A DNA stretch of 6,286 nt from an uncultured Burkholderiales bacterium (GTDB lineage Bacteria > Pseudomonadota > Gammaproteobacteria > Burkholderiales > Burkholderiaceae_C), in assembly GCA_937897495.1 (NCBI GenBank), contig CALCBL010000646.1:1-6286 (forward strand). Direction: 5' to 3'. Made by a program: the position numbers and the translations under genes. Position 1 is the stretch's first letter. Each line of letters opens with the position of its first letter. Under the pieces are notes generated by a model. That model was not told the origin of the DNA and searched no databases. It saw only the letters and a list, made by a program, of their open reading frames with translations. Shown here in pieces: positions 5,854-6,286 of the stretch.

Positions 5854-6286
5854 ATGAGCTTTGATTTGGCAACAGGTGTTCGTGATTATCTGGCTACTGG
5901 CAAGGTGAGTGGATTGCCTCATGCCCTCTTCATGGATGGCGTGTTTCATGCGGCAGAAAGTCGCCAATCGATGCCGACCTGGGATCCTGGCACAGGTCGG
6001 GTCTTTTCTGAATTTGCGGCGGGTCAGGCTGAAGACGTAGACCGTGCCGTTTTATCTTCTCAAAAAGCACTGAAAGGCGAGTGGTCGCGTTTCACCCCCT
6101 CGCAGCGAGGAAAGCTATTAAGAAATATCGCTGAGTTGATTCGAAAGAATTCAGACAGACTTTCTTTTGTAGAAGCCTTGGACTCTGGCAAACGCTTAGA
6201 TGAAGCGATGGGCGATGTAGCGGGTGCGGCCAATTGTTTTGATTACTATGCGGGCGCCTCCGATAAATACCAAGGCATCAGTATTC
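5854..6286 (+). CDS. NAD(P)-dependent aldehyde dehydrogenase, N-terminal part (cut by the window end)
   Basis: The reading frame stays open from ATG 5854 to the window end, giving 144 residues of a family usually near 490. Recognisable segments are FMDGVF (26-31), TWDPGTGRVFSEFAAG (42-57), the helix DVDRAVLSSQKAL (61-73), EWSRFTPSQRGKLLRNIAELI (76-96) and EALDSGKRLDEA with DVAGAANCFDYYAG (107-134). These are typical of the betaine-aldehyde/broad-specificity class of the aldehyde dehydrogenase superfamily. The NAD-binding loop and catalytic Cys and Glu lie beyond the window. The ATG follows the upstream TAG with no gap, and a GAGG ribosome site at 5842-5845 lies eight bases before it, within the 3' end of the previous gene, so the pair is co-transcribed and probably translationally coupled. 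It would oxidise an aldehyde, plausibly the GMC enzyme's product, to an acid. The specificity cannot be read from this fragment. Confidence 0.92.
   Translation, partial: MSFDLATGVRDYLATGKVSGLPHALFMDGVFHAAESRQSMPTWDPGTGRVFSEFAAGQAEDVDRAVLSSQKALKGEWSRFTPSQRGKLLRNIAELIRKNSDRLSFVEALDSGKRLDEAMGDVAGAANCFDYYAGASDKYQGISI

Noticed and set aside
1444..6286. Assignment of the locus as a betaine (betA/betB) or putrescine (puu) cluster with those gene symbols
   Set aside because: Only family-level motifs are present. The regulator is MocR rather than BetI or PuuR, the enolase-superfamily member has no place in either pathway, and the other marker genes are absent.

Overview
The window looks like the end of a contig from a proteobacterium, most likely a betaproteobacterium of the Burkholderiales/Comamonadaceae type. 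This rests on the style of the proteins and a roughly balanced base composition; no marker gene is present, so the assignment is tentative. The first 15 bases are not genomic: they match the 3' end of the Illumina TruSeq Read 2 adapter. The other end cuts through a gene.

Five genes form one compact metabolic locus around a divergent promoter. On the minus strand, in order of transcription, lie a MocR-type regulator (GntR winged helix fused to a PLP-dependent aminotransferase-like domain, 3159-4673), a GMC-family FAD alcohol dehydrogenase (1444-3063) and a DAO-family FAD amine/amino acid oxidoreductase (134-1426). On the plus strand lie a mandelate racemase-subgroup enolase-superfamily enzyme (4750-5853) and, starting directly after its stop codon, an aldehyde dehydrogenase of which only the first 144 residues are present (5854-6286). 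There is no RNA gene, mobile element or CRISPR array, and no gene-free stretch longer than about 120 bases.

The most interesting signal is regulatory. A 15-bp word upstream of the enolase-superfamily gene (4702-4716) recurs with one mismatch, on the opposite strand, in the 95-bp gap between the regulator and the GMC gene (3113-3127). The divergent gap also holds a second copy of the 10-bp core, 22 bp away in direct orientation and touching the regulator's start codon. This is the arrangement expected if the MocR protein controls its own gene and both enzyme operons.

Taken together, the locus probably encodes a regulated catabolic route. An alcohol would be oxidised by the GMC enzyme, the aldehyde by the aldehyde dehydrogenase, a C-N bond oxidised by the DAO-family enzyme, and a hydroxy acid dehydrated or epimerised by the enolase-superfamily enzyme. 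A MocR sensor often responds to an amine, amino acid or B6-related ligand. The combination suggests a hydroxylated amine or amino-sugar-acid-like substrate, but the compound cannot be named from sequence alone.
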